A stretch of 41,462 nt of DNA from Pseudomonadota bacterium (GCA_005776725.1 SXOO01000263.1:1-41462); one strand, 5' to 3'. Shown: positions 9,001 through 17,167, counted from the stretch's first letter. Numbers and translations: made by a program. The notes: generated by a model from the letters alone, not told the origin.

Positions 9001-9969
9001 GGTGCCGGTCTGGGTGGCCACCACCACCAGCCCGTCCGCGCCGAGCACCGCCGGGACCTCGATGCCCGCGCCGGCGTTCACGCTCCACCGCAGGGAACCC
9101 GCGGGAGACAGGGCGAAGACGTTGGCGATCTGTCCCACCAGCGTGGCCACGATCACGGTCCCGTCGTCGGTGACCGTGGGGGCCGCCTTGATGGCGCCCT
9201 CTGTCTGGAACGCCCACGAGGAAGCGCCCTCGGACGTGAGGGCGTACAGCCAGGCGTCGTCGCAGCCTGCGAGGATCGTGCCGCTCTCCGTGATCGATGG
9301 CGTCGCGTCACACGCCTTGGTCGCAGCGAAGGTCCAGGCAGGCGCGCCGTGCAGATCGAAGGCGTGAACCTTCGAGTCCCCAGAGCCCACCACGACGAGG
9401 CCGTCGAGGTGCAGCGCGGGGGCGCCGCGGATCGAGCCCCCGGTGGGGGCCGTCCATCGTGCGAGGCCGTTCGACTCCACCGCGTGGAGCACGCCGGCGA
9501 AGTCGCCCACGTAGACCACGCCCTCGTTCCCCGCCGTGGGAGGTGCGTCGATGCTGGACCCGGTGGAGTACACCCAGGCCTCGGAGCCATCGGGCTCCAT
9601 TCCCCGGAGGTTCCCGTTGACCGCTCCGATCGCGATCCGACCTCCGGCCAGGACCACCGCGGAGCCGGACGCGCGCGACTCGAGCGAGGTGCTCCACGTC
9701 TCGGGAGCGCGCCGCGTCCCGACAAACGCAGACCGCCCGGTCCGCCGCTGGTCACGACCGAAGGTGGGCCACTCGGAGTCCGCTGGTGCGCCAGGTTTCG
9801 GCGGCCCAACGTCCTCTTCGCCACCGACGTCGGGGGTGTCGTCCGCAGGCGGGAGGTCAGCCGTCACCTCTTCGATCGGTGCCGCCGTGTCTGCGACTTC
9901 AGGGGCGTCTTCGGTGCAGGCGAGCGTGGTCAGCGTGGCGACGAGCAGGGCGAGGCGGGCGCGGTGCAT
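6004..9969 (-). CDS. Giant lipoprotein with three PQQ-like beta-propeller blocks and two cysteine-rich inserts
   Basis: A 1321-residue protein. The ATG at 9969 is chosen because it gives MHRARLALLVATLTTLAC, a clean lipoprotein signal; upstream reading of the open frame has no such character and no good ribosome site exists for either start. An acidic Thr/Pro/Asp linker follows, then a first propeller block (about residues 60-410), a cysteine-rich insert (about 410-510, CDDQDPCTEDRC, CDDGNDCTLDSC), a second block (about 510-850), a second insert (about 850-950, CDDGDPCTVDQC, CDDGNPCTQDLC) and a third block to the end. Blades carry the PQQ-repeat pattern (for example GTIYVGSFDQRLYAFDSAG). This resembles surface-exposed repeat lipoproteins of Myxococcota; no PQQ-enzyme active site is visible, so I infer a binding or scaffold role. 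Confidence 0.9.
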   Translation of the reverse strand: MHRARLALLVATLTTLACTEDAPEVADTAAPIEEVTADLPPADDTPDVGGEEDVGPPKPGAPADSEWPTFGRDQRRTGRSAFVGTRRAPETWSTSLESRASGSAVVLAGGRIAIGAVNGNLRGMEPDGSEAWVYSTGSSIDAPPTAGNEGVVYVGDFAGVLHAVESNGLARWTAPTGGSIRGAPALHLDGLVVVGSGDSKVHAFDLHGAPAWTFAATKACDATPSITESGTILAGCDDAWLYALTSEGASSWAFQTEGAIKAAPTVTDDGTVIVATLVGQIANVFALSPAGSLRWSVNAGAGIEVPAVLGADGLVVVATQTGTLIGLDGTTGEKRFQTEVGSAIRTSMAVGADGLIYAAAADTFAYAFEPVAGAEVAKFELGAAPSAGAVVLADGGLLFGAGSALKKFGGGGPCEGTPVSCDDQDPCTEDRCEPDTGCTNTFLCDDGNDCTLDSCNEDSSCVHKANTPGAPCDDGFACTTGGACEDTACVPSVNDCGPANSTWPLRGRVASHDGAVSYPAARTGDVRWTFETSTPISGSPVLGEDGTVYVGLSSKGAAKEGGVLALSSEGKELWRLQLGAKVSSTPAVTRYGDVYVGARDGNLTAVDTTGAVRWTYKTGDAIASSPTLTADGTILIGSNDGKLHAVRPSGVAAWTFAAGAPVSSTAAVGADGRIYFGAESGTLFALDGAGAQLWTATAGVQIGLSAPALAADGTIYVGSFDQRLYAFDSAGTKKWDKLTGGALEGSPALRPGGGVVIGSPDESVYAYNALGVLDWSFVTNGQVVGSPSVDGAGWVYIGTIQDVVASFYAIDAKGKEAFRLKVPGGVIAQPAIGKDGRVIVAGLEGRIIAVGGGGTCQGQDAPICDDGDPCTVDQCVEGKGCEIAVPCDDGNPCTQDLCDANGKCFYLPTAGGTPCDDGLACTLGDQCFSGQCSPTTVACPAMASSWPMRGQNPQRTGRATVPGPIGTKVKWTFDADRVVDGSGPVTAIDGTIYFGTCLCVDGFNGNVPTGECASAPELGIACTGQVYAVDGDGEGKWIAQTGDAVQATPVIGADGRIYVGNNAGIMTALDPEQGEPVWTYIANGQLRSSPLLGPQGQLIFGSKGANAAEGWLYHLTPAGTPAWVRKLGGEVRSSVSLSADGQTIYAASNDFVLQAVSLETNEVLWDETLQGIPRTAPLVTPDGKILVGTVSGHIQGFEPTGGPALFTTNLGGPVAADLGLALDGTTMASAAGQLVGLEPNGNLSYSFAYGNISFAGVVVDSTGSVLFASENGAVYAVKAPWFQQTMAELIVDDGPSGSIGLSANGYLLFTTTDGKLTAFGP

Positions 9970-10044
9970 ATGGGGCGCAGTCTTACCCGGCTCCCTGCGT
10001 AATTGAAACTGCGTCCCCTCGACGACGCATGGTAGATCCGGCCA

Positions 10045-11550
10045 ATGTGTCGCGATCGTCGCCGGGCCGCAGCGCCTTCCTTTTTCCGCGCCGTCCTTCT
10101 GGTCGGGTGTCTCCTCCAAGGCTGCACGGAGTCCGAGACGCCCGCTGAGACGTCAATCCCCGCTTGCGCTCAGCTGCGGGCGAGCGGGGTGCTCCCGCTC
10201 GAGGTGCGGGGGACCCGGGTCCTCGACCCCAGCGGGCGCGAGGTGCTGCTCCGCGGAGTGAACGCGGGCGGGCGCTCCAAGACGCCGCCGTTCTTGCCCT
10301 TCGCATACCGCGAGTCCGGATTCCCGTCGCACGCCAGCGCCCCGCCCATAGCGGACGCGATGAACACCTACGTCGAGCGTGTGGCCAGCTGGGGCCTCAA
10401 CGTTGTCCGCCTGCCGGTTACCTGGGAGGCGCTGGAGCCCGTGCGCGGGCAATACGACCTCGAGTTCCTCGAGCGCTACGTCGCGCTGGTCGAGGCGTTC
10501 GGAGCGCGTGGGATCTCGGTAATCATCGACATCCACCAGGACGTCTTCTCGCGCGTCTACTGTGGCGATGGGTTCCCGTTGTGGGCGCTGGATGGCGAGA
10601 TCCCGGAGGTGCCCACCGAGGGGTGCGAGCAGTGGTTCAACGGCTACACGTCGGATCCGGTGGTTCAGGGGGCGTTCGATCGCTTCTGGGCCGACGAAGA
10701 CGGGCTTCGTGGCGCGTTCAACGCGGTCTGGCGGATGCTCGCCGGCCGCCTGCGGGACGTGAGCGGCGTGGTGGCGTTCGAGATCCTCAACGAGCCTGGG
10801 TGGGGCACGCGGCCCCAGGCCGAGTTCCTGCGCGAGGTCCTCACGCCGTTCTACTCCGAGCTCATCGTCACCATCCGCGAGGTGGCTCCAAACACGCCGA
10901 TTCTCTTCGACGCCACGGGCAGCGACGCCGTCGTGGCGGAGACGGCCCTCGAGCTGCCCGCGGGGGAGGGCCTCATCTTCGCCCCGCACTACTACGACCC
11001 CACGGTGATCCTCCTCGGGAAGTGGACGATCAGGGACACGGACTATCGCCAGGTGATCGGCAAGTGGCGGGCGAAGGGCGACGCCTGGGGACTCCCCGTC
11101 TTGCTCGGTGAGTTCGGGATCCGCTCCACCGCGGACGGCGCCCAAGAGTATCTCGCGCGCAACCTCGACGCCCTGGACGCCAACCGGATGCACGGCACGG
11201 TCTGGGAGTACTCGGACGCGCCGGAAGACTGGAACCACGAGGGCATGTCGGTCGTGACCGGCGGGCAGGAGACGGCGCTCGTCGGGGCGATGGTGCGTCC
11301 GTTCCCCGCGGTGGTCTCGGGAGAGCAGGTCTCGTTCGAGTTCGACGCGGACACCGGCCGCGCGGTGCTGGTCTTCGATGCCCAGCCGGGCGTCACCGAG
11401 GTCTCGGCGCCTTCGCGCGTGTATCCGAAGGGACCCACGATCACGGTGCTCGAGGACGCCGCCGCCTGCACCCACTACGACGCCGCCGCCCAGCGCGCGC
11501 TCGTCCGCACGGCCGAACCTGGGCGTCTCACCCTTGTCCTCGAGCGCTGA
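10045..11550 (+). CDS. GH5-family glycosidase lipoprotein, endoglycoceramidase-like
   Basis: A 501-residue secreted glycoside hydrolase family 5 protein. Residues 1-27 form a lipoprotein signal ending in LLQGC. The catalytic TIM barrel follows: VLLRGVNAGG, the N-terminal strand RGVN; NVVRLPVTWEALEP; the DIHQDVFSR segment followed by GDGFPLWAL; the acid/base Glu250 in FEILNEPGWG; HYYDP; and the nucleophile Glu356 in LLGEFGIRS. The HQD and GDGFP motifs, the spacing of the two glutamates and a C-terminal beta-sandwich of about 90 residues fit the endoglycoceramidase-type GH5 enzymes, which release the glycan from glycosphingolipids. The exact substrate is an inference; other beta-glucosidase-type GH5 activities remain possible. 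The gene is divergent from the large lipoprotein, and its last 17 bp overlap the proposed murJ start. Confidence 0.88.
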   Translation: MCRDRRRAAAPSFFRAVLLVGCLLQGCTESETPAETSIPACAQLRASGVLPLEVRGTRVLDPSGREVLLRGVNAGGRSKTPPFLPFAYRESGFPSHASAPPIADAMNTYVERVASWGLNVVRLPVTWEALEPVRGQYDLEFLERYVALVEAFGARGISVIIDIHQDVFSRVYCGDGFPLWALDGEIPEVPTEGCEQWFNGYTSDPVVQGAFDRFWADEDGLRGAFNAVWRMLAGRLRDVSGVVAFEILNEPGWGTRPQAEFLREVLTPFYSELIVTIREVAPNTPILFDATGSDAVVAETALELPAGEGLIFAPHYYDPTVILLGKWTIRDTDYRQVIGKWRAKGDAWGLPVLLGEFGIRSTADGAQEYLARNLDALDANRMHGTVWEYSDAPEDWNHEGMSVVTGGQETALVGAMVRPFPAVVSGEQVSFEFDADTGRAVLVFDAQPGVTEVSAPSRVYPKGPTITVLEDAAACTHYDAAAQRALVRTAEPGRLTLVLER

Positions 11551-13066
11551 TCGCGGGCAGCTCGCTCGAGCGGCTCTCCTGCTCACGGCCTCCACGTTGG
11601 CCTCGCGCGTGCTCGGCTATGTCCGGGACGCGCTGGTCGCGGCGCGCCACGGCGCCAGCGTCGAGACCGACATCTACTTCGCGTCGTTCACGCTGCCCGA
11701 CCTCATGAGCTACATGCTGGCGGGGGGCGCCCTGTCGCTCACCTTCCTCCCCATGGTCTCGAAGCGCTGGCACGACGAGGGCCAGGAGGGCGTGGATCGG
11801 CTCTTTGGGACCGTCGCGGCCACGATGGGCGCCGTGCTCGTGGTCGTGACCGCGGCGATGTGGGTGGCCGCCCCCTACGCGGTCTCCGGCCTGCTCCCCG
11901 GCTTCGACGCCGTCGCGCAGGCCGAGACGGTGCGCCTCACCCGCATCGTGCTGCCGGCGCAGCTCTTCTTCTACGTGGGGGGGCTCGCGGGCGCGACCGT
12001 GATGTCTCGCACCCGCTTCATCGAGGCCGCCCTGGCGCCCGTGATCTACAACCTCACCATCATCGCCTTCGGCTGGCTCCTCGGGCCCGCGCTCGGCATC
12101 GCAGCGTTCTCGTGGGGCGCGCTGGTTGGCGCCGCCCTGGGCCCGTGCGGGCTCCTCATCCTGGCGGCGCGGCGGCAGGGGCTCACGTGGTGCCCGCGGC
12201 TCGCGTTCTCGGACCCCGACTTTCGGCGCTTCGTCGTGGTGTCGCTGCCGGTCATGGCGGGCTTCTCGTTGGTCACGGTGGATGAGTGGCTGGGCCGGTA
12301 CTTCGCGTCCCGACTGGAGCCCGGCAGCGTATCGTGGCTCCAGAACGCGCGGCGCCTCATGCTGGTCCCGGTGAGCGTGCTCGGGCAGGCGGCAGGGCAA
12401 GCGACCCTCCCGTTCCTGGCCCGTCTCCGGGCTGAAGGGAAGCCCGAGGAGGCCGGGCGGGTGCTCGGGGACGCGCTACGTGTCACCGGCGTGCTCACCC
12501 TCATCGCGGGCGCCGGACTCGCCGTCCTGGCGCTCCCTGCCGTGGCCGTGTTCTACGAGCGAGGCGCCTTCACCCCAGCCGACTCCGCGGCCACCGCGGC
12601 CGCGCTGGTCCCTCTGGCCATCGGCGTGCCCTTCTGGGCTCTGCAGGCGCTCGCGGCGCGGGGCTTCTACGCGATCGAAGACACGCTCACGCCCATGGTC
12701 CTGGCGAGCACTGTCACGCTCCTGGCGGTGCCGGTCTACTTCGGGCTCAGTCACTATGGGATCGCCGGGCTCGGGGCGGCCACCAGCATCGGGATGGCGG
12801 TTACGGCGCTCGCCACCCTGTGGCGGCTCCGCGCCCGCCTGCCGGTGCCGCTGACCGCCGTTGGTCGGGCGTGGCTTCGGGGCGCCGCGGTGGCGGCGCT
12901 CGCCGCGGTGGCGGCGCTCGCCACCCTCCTGTTCCTCGAGTCCCCCTGGGCGGGCGCGCTCGGGGGCGGCGCGGTCTTCGCCATCGTCACCCTCGGGGCG
13001 TCGCGGCTCTTCCGCGTGGCGGAGCTCGACGTCTTGTTCCGGCGTCTGCGGCGGCGCGCGGCATGA
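11534..13066 (+). CDS. murJ: Lipid II flippase MurJ
   Basis: MurJ/MviN moves undecaprenyl-linked lipid II across the inner membrane for peptidoglycan synthesis. The protein shows the MOP-superfamily pattern of about 14 membrane helices. It has the conserved N-terminal stretch STLASRVLGYVRDALVAA with its arginines, the DIYFASFTLPD segment, and LSLTFLPMVSKRW at the second helix. The start at TTG 11534 gives 510 residues, the usual length for the family. No other ATG or GTG fits without cutting the first helix, and reading further upstream runs into sequence that is only a shadow of the GH5 gene. The start lies within the GH5 3' end and the TGA overlaps the ATG of the next gene, which indicates translational coupling. 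Confidence 0.92.
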   Translation: MSSSADRGQLARAALLLTASTLASRVLGYVRDALVAARHGASVETDIYFASFTLPDLMSYMLAGGALSLTFLPMVSKRWHDEGQEGVDRLFGTVAATMGAVLVVVTAAMWVAAPYAVSGLLPGFDAVAQAETVRLTRIVLPAQLFFYVGGLAGATVMSRTRFIEAALAPVIYNLTIIAFGWLLGPALGIAAFSWGALVGAALGPCGLLILAARRQGLTWCPRLAFSDPDFRRFVVVSLPVMAGFSLVTVDEWLGRYFASRLEPGSVSWLQNARRLMLVPVSVLGQAAGQATLPFLARLRAEGKPEEAGRVLGDALRVTGVLTLIAGAGLAVLALPAVAVFYERGAFTPADSAATAAALVPLAIGVPFWALQALAARGFYAIEDTLTPMVLASTVTLLAVPVYFGLSHYGIAGLGAATSIGMAVTALATLWRLRARLPVPLTAVGRAWLRGAAVAALAAVAALATLLFLESPWAGALGGGAVFAIVTLGASRLFRVAELDVLFRRLRRRAA

Positions 13067-13869
13067 GCGAGGGGTGGCTGTCGGCTCACCCCTCGAAGCG
13101 CTGGGCTGAGCGCTTCGTTCTTCTCTACAGCCCGGTGTGGATCGCCCTGGTCGCAGTCGTGCAGCTCGGGCAGATCCTCGATCCCTGGGGTGATCTCGCT
13201 TATCTCGTGTTCGGTGTGCTCCTGGCGGCGCCGTTGGTCGTCGTCCCACTCATCTGGCCCGGCGCGGCTGACCGCGGTCGCCCGCTGCGTGAGCGCCACT
13301 GGGTCAAGCTGAACCTCTGGCTCGCGATCTTCACCTGGTGCGGGTCGTACTTCATCACCCACTACTTCTTCGAGGCGCTCGGGATGGCCTACCGCTTCCC
13401 GGTCACCTGGACCTTTGACGCGGTGCTCCCGGCGCGAATGCACGATACCGCCGGCAAGGTCCCGATCTTCCTCTACTTCATGACCCAGGCGTACTTCGCC
13501 ACCTACCACGTCGTGATGGTGGTGCTCTACCGGCGCGTGGCTCGGGTCGTGACGTCGCCCTGGCTGCGTGGCGTCGCGGTACTGGCGATTAGCTATGTCG
13601 TGGCGTTCGCGGAGACCTGGGCCATGGCCAACCCGCTGCTGGAGCGTTACTTCGAGTACGCCGATCGCGCCTGGATGTTGCGCGTGGGGTCAACCGCCTA
13701 CGCCACGCTCTTCGTGGTGAGTCTCCCGCTCATTGCGCGGATCGACGAGACGGCCAACGGCGCGCCCGAGCCCCACCGCTGGCCGCTGCGGCGCGTGGCG
13801 CTCGAGGCCTGCGCGGCCTCGTTTCTGGCGCTGCAGCTCATCGATCTCTGGGTGCACGCGGTCGCTTGA
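13063..13869 (+). CDS. Cycloeucalenol cycloisomerase homologue (sterol pathway)
   Basis: A 268-residue polytopic membrane protein that I match from memory to plant cycloeucalenol cycloisomerase (CPI1, EC 5.5.1.9), the enzyme that opens the 9beta,19-cyclopropane ring of cycloeucalenol to give obtusifoliol. Shared features run along the whole length: HPSKRWAERFVLLYSPVW at the N terminus, RHWVKLNLWLAIFTWCGSYF and the following THYFFEALGMAYRFP, a YHVV segment with a central RRVAR, the MANP...FEYADR...MLRVGS stretch and the VSLPLIARIDE segment near the C terminus. Length is close to the plant enzyme (about 280). The ATG overlaps the murJ stop (ATGA). No squalene epoxidase or oxidosqualene cyclase lies in the window, so the pathway context must be elsewhere. 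Confidence 0.85.
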   Translation: MSEGWLSAHPSKRWAERFVLLYSPVWIALVAVVQLGQILDPWGDLAYLVFGVLLAAPLVVVPLIWPGAADRGRPLRERHWVKLNLWLAIFTWCGSYFITHYFFEALGMAYRFPVTWTFDAVLPARMHDTAGKVPIFLYFMTQAYFATYHVVMVVLYRRVARVVTSPWLRGVAVLAISYVVAFAETWAMANPLLERYFEYADRAWMLRVGSTAYATLFVVSLPLIARIDETANGAPEPHRWPLRRVALEACAASFLALQLIDLWVHAVA

Positions 13870-13899
13870 CGCCCACCGGAGCGGGCTCGCGCGCGGGCG
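13870..13899. terminator. Possible weak bidirectional hairpin between convergent genes
   Basis: The 30-bp gap between the convergent cycloisomerase and HEAT genes holds an ACGCCC / GGGCGT inverted pair around an inner GAGC / GCTC-like pair. There is no T tract on either side, so intrinsic termination is uncertain. Confidence 0.25.
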
Positions 13900-16155
13900 T
13901 TACGGGAGCTTGTCGAAGACCTGATTCGCGCGCTCGCGCAGCTCAGTGTCTTGCTCGTTCTTCACGAACTCCATGATGGGCTTCTTGGCGGCCTCGAGGT
14001 TGAGCGTCTCGAGCGCCTGCAGCGCCGCGAGCTTCACGCCCTTGTCCTGCGCCTCGAGCAGCGCCGCCGTGATGTACTCGACCGAGGCCGGGTCGCCGGT
14101 GGCGCCGAGGCCCTGGAGCGCGCCCACCTTCACCGCGTTGTCCGCGTCGCGCGCGAGCGGCGCGAAGAGGCCGGGCAGCCGGGCGTCGCGCCGGCGCGCG
14201 AGACCCTTTACCGCTTGGATCTTCACCTGAGCGTCCTGGTCGTAGAGTGCCTCCGACCAGATCGGGAAGAGGCCGTCCCAGTCGCTCTCCGCCGCGAGCT
14301 CGGTGATCGCCCGCATGACTGCGGCGCGCACCTCGGCGTTCGGGTTCTTCCACTGGAAACGCAGCTTCTGCAGCGCGGGCGCCACCTTCTTCTCCCGCAG
14401 GCCCTCGGCGGCGGCGCGCTTCACGCCGGGGAAGGTGTCGTCCAGCATCGCGGTGAGCAGCTCCGGCGCGTTCGGGAGGCTCGAGCGGCTCACGGCCACT
14501 GCGACCTGCTCGCGGATGCCGCCATCGGGATCCTTCTGCAGCGTCACCAGCTTCTGAACCACCGCAGGGTCGTTCACTCGGGCCAGCGCGAACGCGGCGG
14601 CCCGCTTGATCTCCAGGTCGGCGTCACCGAGGCGCGCGATCAGCGACTCGAGCACCTTGGCGTTGGCGCGGCCGGTCTCGATGAACTGCGCGAGGCTGCG
14701 GATCGCAAGGCCCTTCAAGACCTTGTTGTCGCTCTCGGCGGCCTTGCCGACCTCGTCGACGGACAGCCCCCCGAACACGGCGATGACCGCGTCCTCATAG
14801 ACCTGCTTCTCCGCCGCGTACTTGCCCACCGCCGCGGCCAGGGGAGCCAGGGCCTTCGAGTCCTTGATCGCGCCCAGCGCGGTGGCAGCGGCCTTGCGTA
14901 CGTCTGCTGAGCTCGCGTCGAGCGCGCCCAAGACGTCGGGCACCACCTTGTAACGACGGCGCTTCTCGACCTCAGCGATGGCGAAGACCTTGTCCGCGTC
15001 CGCGCCGTAGAGCACCAGGTAGCGCAGGCCGTGATCGGCCTCGTCGCTGGTGCTGCCAGCGAGCGCCTTGGCGGCTTCGAGGCGATACGCGCTGCCGATG
15101 TTGGTGTTCTCGACCACGCGGCGGAGGGCCTCGTCGCTCTTCGAAGCAACGATGGTCTTCATCGCCATGGTCCGCACCTGCTCGTTGCGGTGCTCGAGCA
15201 CCTGGAGCAGCGCGAGCGCCACGTCCGGCTTCGGCGTGGCAGAGAGCTTCTGAACGGCGTCCATCACCGTGCCGTCGTCCTCGGCCCGGAGCTTCTCGTA
15301 CAGGACGACGTCCTGATACTTGGTGTTGCCGGCGTCGCTAAGGATCTTGGCGGCGGCCGACTGGAGCGTGGGCTCTGGATCGGACGTGACGACGGCCTCG
15401 AGGGCGACGAGGGCCTTCTTCGAGCGCGTGCCGTTGAAGGCGGTGATCGCGGCCTTCCGCACGGCGGCGTCGACGTCCTTGAGCAGCGGGATCAGCACGT
15501 CCTCGGTCTGGAGGCCGAGCTTCGGCAGCGCGGAGAGCACCTCGAGGCGCACGAAGGGCAGGGGGGAGGCCAGGAGATCCAGCGCCGACTTCGCCAGCAC
15601 TTTATCCTTCGTCTCGAGGCGCCGGGCCACCTCAGCCGCTGGGAGCACGGTATCTCCCACGACCACGAAGCCGGCGCGCGGCGCTCCCGCGAGCACCTGC
15701 CACAGCTGGAGGCTGACCGTAGCGGCGCCGTACGGCACGTCGCCCGCTCGCAGCGCGTCCTTGGACAGCTCAGCGAAGCGCACCTCCCGCACGCCCGCCG
15801 CGACCAGCGTCCAGTAGATCTCACTGACCATCACGGGCACCTCGGCGGCGGGCGCCGGGCCGAGCGCGATCGTGGCTGCTCCGGTGGAGGCGAAGTTGCC
15901 GTCCAGCGTAAGCGCCGCGCCGGCGTACGCCCCACCGCGGTGGTTCTGGAGGCGGTGAAACACCTCCGACGCCAGGGCGGATGGCGCGAGATCGGGCGAC
16001 GAGGGGAAGGTCCGCGGGAGCGCGAGCTTCTGCGCCGCGCCTCCCCACTGGACGGACTCCACCGTGTAGAAGACGTACTGTGTGTCGGCCAGCGCGGGGG
16101 CGCCGAGGAGACCGACTGTGAGGCACATCGCGCGGAGAGAGAACGACCAGTGCAT
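13900..16155 (-). CDS. Secreted HEAT-repeat protein
   Basis: A 751-residue exported protein. ATG 16155 has GAGGGC eight nt upstream and is followed by an Sec-type signal peptide ending PALA at residue 23 (no lipobox cysteine at the cleavage site). Residues about 24-170 form a separate beta-rich domain of unknown type. From about residue 175 to the end there are roughly 16 HEAT/armadillo-like helical repeats with the PBS-lyase-HEAT consensus (DAAVRKAAITAF, DADLEIKRAAAFALARV, DPDGGIREQVAVAVSR, NAEVRAAVMRAI, DAQVKIQAVKGLA). Such superhelices act as protein-binding scaffolds; no catalytic residues are visible. It stands alone between a convergent neighbour and panC, and has its own promoter-like sequence upstream. 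Confidence 0.9.
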   Translation of the reverse strand: MHWSFSLRAMCLTVGLLGAPALADTQYVFYTVESVQWGGAAQKLALPRTFPSSPDLAPSALASEVFHRLQNHRGGAYAGAALTLDGNFASTGAATIALGPAPAAEVPVMVSEIYWTLVAAGVREVRFAELSKDALRAGDVPYGAATVSLQLWQVLAGAPRAGFVVVGDTVLPAAEVARRLETKDKVLAKSALDLLASPLPFVRLEVLSALPKLGLQTEDVLIPLLKDVDAAVRKAAITAFNGTRSKKALVALEAVVTSDPEPTLQSAAAKILSDAGNTKYQDVVLYEKLRAEDDGTVMDAVQKLSATPKPDVALALLQVLEHRNEQVRTMAMKTIVASKSDEALRRVVENTNIGSAYRLEAAKALAGSTSDEADHGLRYLVLYGADADKVFAIAEVEKRRRYKVVPDVLGALDASSADVRKAAATALGAIKDSKALAPLAAAVGKYAAEKQVYEDAVIAVFGGLSVDEVGKAAESDNKVLKGLAIRSLAQFIETGRANAKVLESLIARLGDADLEIKRAAAFALARVNDPAVVQKLVTLQKDPDGGIREQVAVAVSRSSLPNAPELLTAMLDDTFPGVKRAAAEGLREKKVAPALQKLRFQWKNPNAEVRAAVMRAITELAAESDWDGLFPIWSEALYDQDAQVKIQAVKGLARRRDARLPGLFAPLARDADNAVKVGALQGLGATGDPASVEYITAALLEAQDKGVKLAALQALETLNLEAAKKPIMEFVKNEQDTELRERANQVFDKLP

Positions 16156-16215
16156 CGGGTGCCCTCGTGTTGTTGAGCGTGAACGAGTTGCGGGGGTAGC
16201 CCCTGAGGGAGCGGG

Positions 16216-16245
16216 AGGATACGAGCGCGTGGCTTTTGACGTCAA
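16216..16245 (-). promoter_or_regulatory. Sigma70-like promoter for the HEAT-repeat gene
   Basis: On the minus strand TTGACG (16245-16240), an 18-nt spacer and TATCCT (16221-16216) precede the HEAT gene start by about 60 nt. The match to the vegetative consensus is good for a GC-rich genome. Confidence 0.5.
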
Positions 16246-16291
16246 GGACCGCGTTCTCATTCGCTAATTCTCTCCAGAGCGCGACTCCGAC

Positions 16292-17167
16292 TCATGGTCG
16301 TGCGGCGCGCGCCCCGTCCGGGGGGCGCAGCGGTGCGTTGTCGATGAGCCGCGTCCGCCCGAAGCGCACCGCCAGCAGGGCCCGGGCGCCGGAGGGCCCG
16401 ACCTCGCTCAGCGCGTCCAGCGTGTCCGGGTCTACGACCACGGCATACTCCACCTCGCCGCCCGCGGCGGCGCAGCGGCTCCGCATGGCCGCCTCCAGCG
16501 CCGCGGCCCCTCGCTCTCCGGCGGCGACCGCTTCGGCGGCGTCGGTGAGCGCCTGATGCAGGCACACCGCGCGGGCGCGCTCGCTCGGCGACAGGTAGGC
16601 GTTGCGGCTCGACATCGCGAGCCCGTCGGCCTCACGGACGATCGGGCCGCCGACCACCTGGACGGGCATGTGCAGGTCTCGAACGAGGCGCCGCACCACC
16701 TGCAGCTGCTGAAAGTCCTTCTCACCGAACACCGCGAGATCCGGGCCGACCACGTTCAAGAGCCCCGTGACCACGGTGGCGACGCCGCCGAAGTGGTGGG
16801 GCCGGCTCAGTCCGCAGAGGTGCTGCGGGAGGCGCTCGAGCGTGACGCGGGTCTCGGCACCCGGGGGGTACATCACCGCGACCGGCGGGAGGAAGAGGAC
16901 GTCGGTGCCGACGCTTCGGAGCTTCTCGGCGTCGCCCTCGGGGTCGCGCGGATAGGCGTCGAGGTCCTCGCCGGGCCCGAACTGGGTGGGGTTGACGAAG
17001 ACCGACGCCACGACCCGCGTCGCGCCCGCGCGCCGCGCTTCCTCGACCAGCGTGAGGTGGCCGGCATGGAGCGCGCCCATGGTCGGCACGAAGCCCACGC
17101 GCGCGCCTTCGCGCTGCAGGCGCCGCACCTCCTGGCGCACCCCATCCACCGAGCTCGTGATGATCAT
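16292..17167 (-). CDS. panC: Pantothenate synthetase
   Basis: PanC joins pantoate and beta-alanine with ATP to make pantothenate, the last step of vitamin B5 synthesis, in the cytoplasm. The 291-residue protein has all family marks: VGFVPTMGALHAGH with the HxGH nucleotide-binding motif near residue 34, RVVASVFVNPTQFGPGEDLD, PRDPEGDAEKL, the VFGEKDFQQLQVVRRLVRDL segment that binds pantoate and ATP, and LAMSSRNAYLSP, the KMSKS-like loop. The C-terminal dimer domain is complete, with a slightly extended disordered tail. It starts 26 bp after the end of panB in the same direction, the usual panB-panC arrangement. Confidence 0.97.
   Translation of the reverse strand: MIITSSVDGVRQEVRRLQREGARVGFVPTMGALHAGHLTLVEEARRAGATRVVASVFVNPTQFGPGEDLDAYPRDPEGDAEKLRSVGTDVLFLPPVAVMYPPGAETRVTLERLPQHLCGLSRPHHFGGVATVVTGLLNVVGPDLAVFGEKDFQQLQVVRRLVRDLHMPVQVVGGPIVREADGLAMSSRNAYLSPSERARAVCLHQALTDAAEAVAAGERGAAALEAAMRSRCAAAGGEVEYAVVVDPDTLDALSEVGPSGARALLAVRFGRTRLIDNAPLRPPDGARAARP

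Noticed and set aside
15031..16176. Plus-strand open frame opposite the HEAT-repeat gene
   Set aside because: The regular HEAT repeats and signal peptide on the minus strand are convincing; this frame is His/Arg/Glu-rich with no domain.
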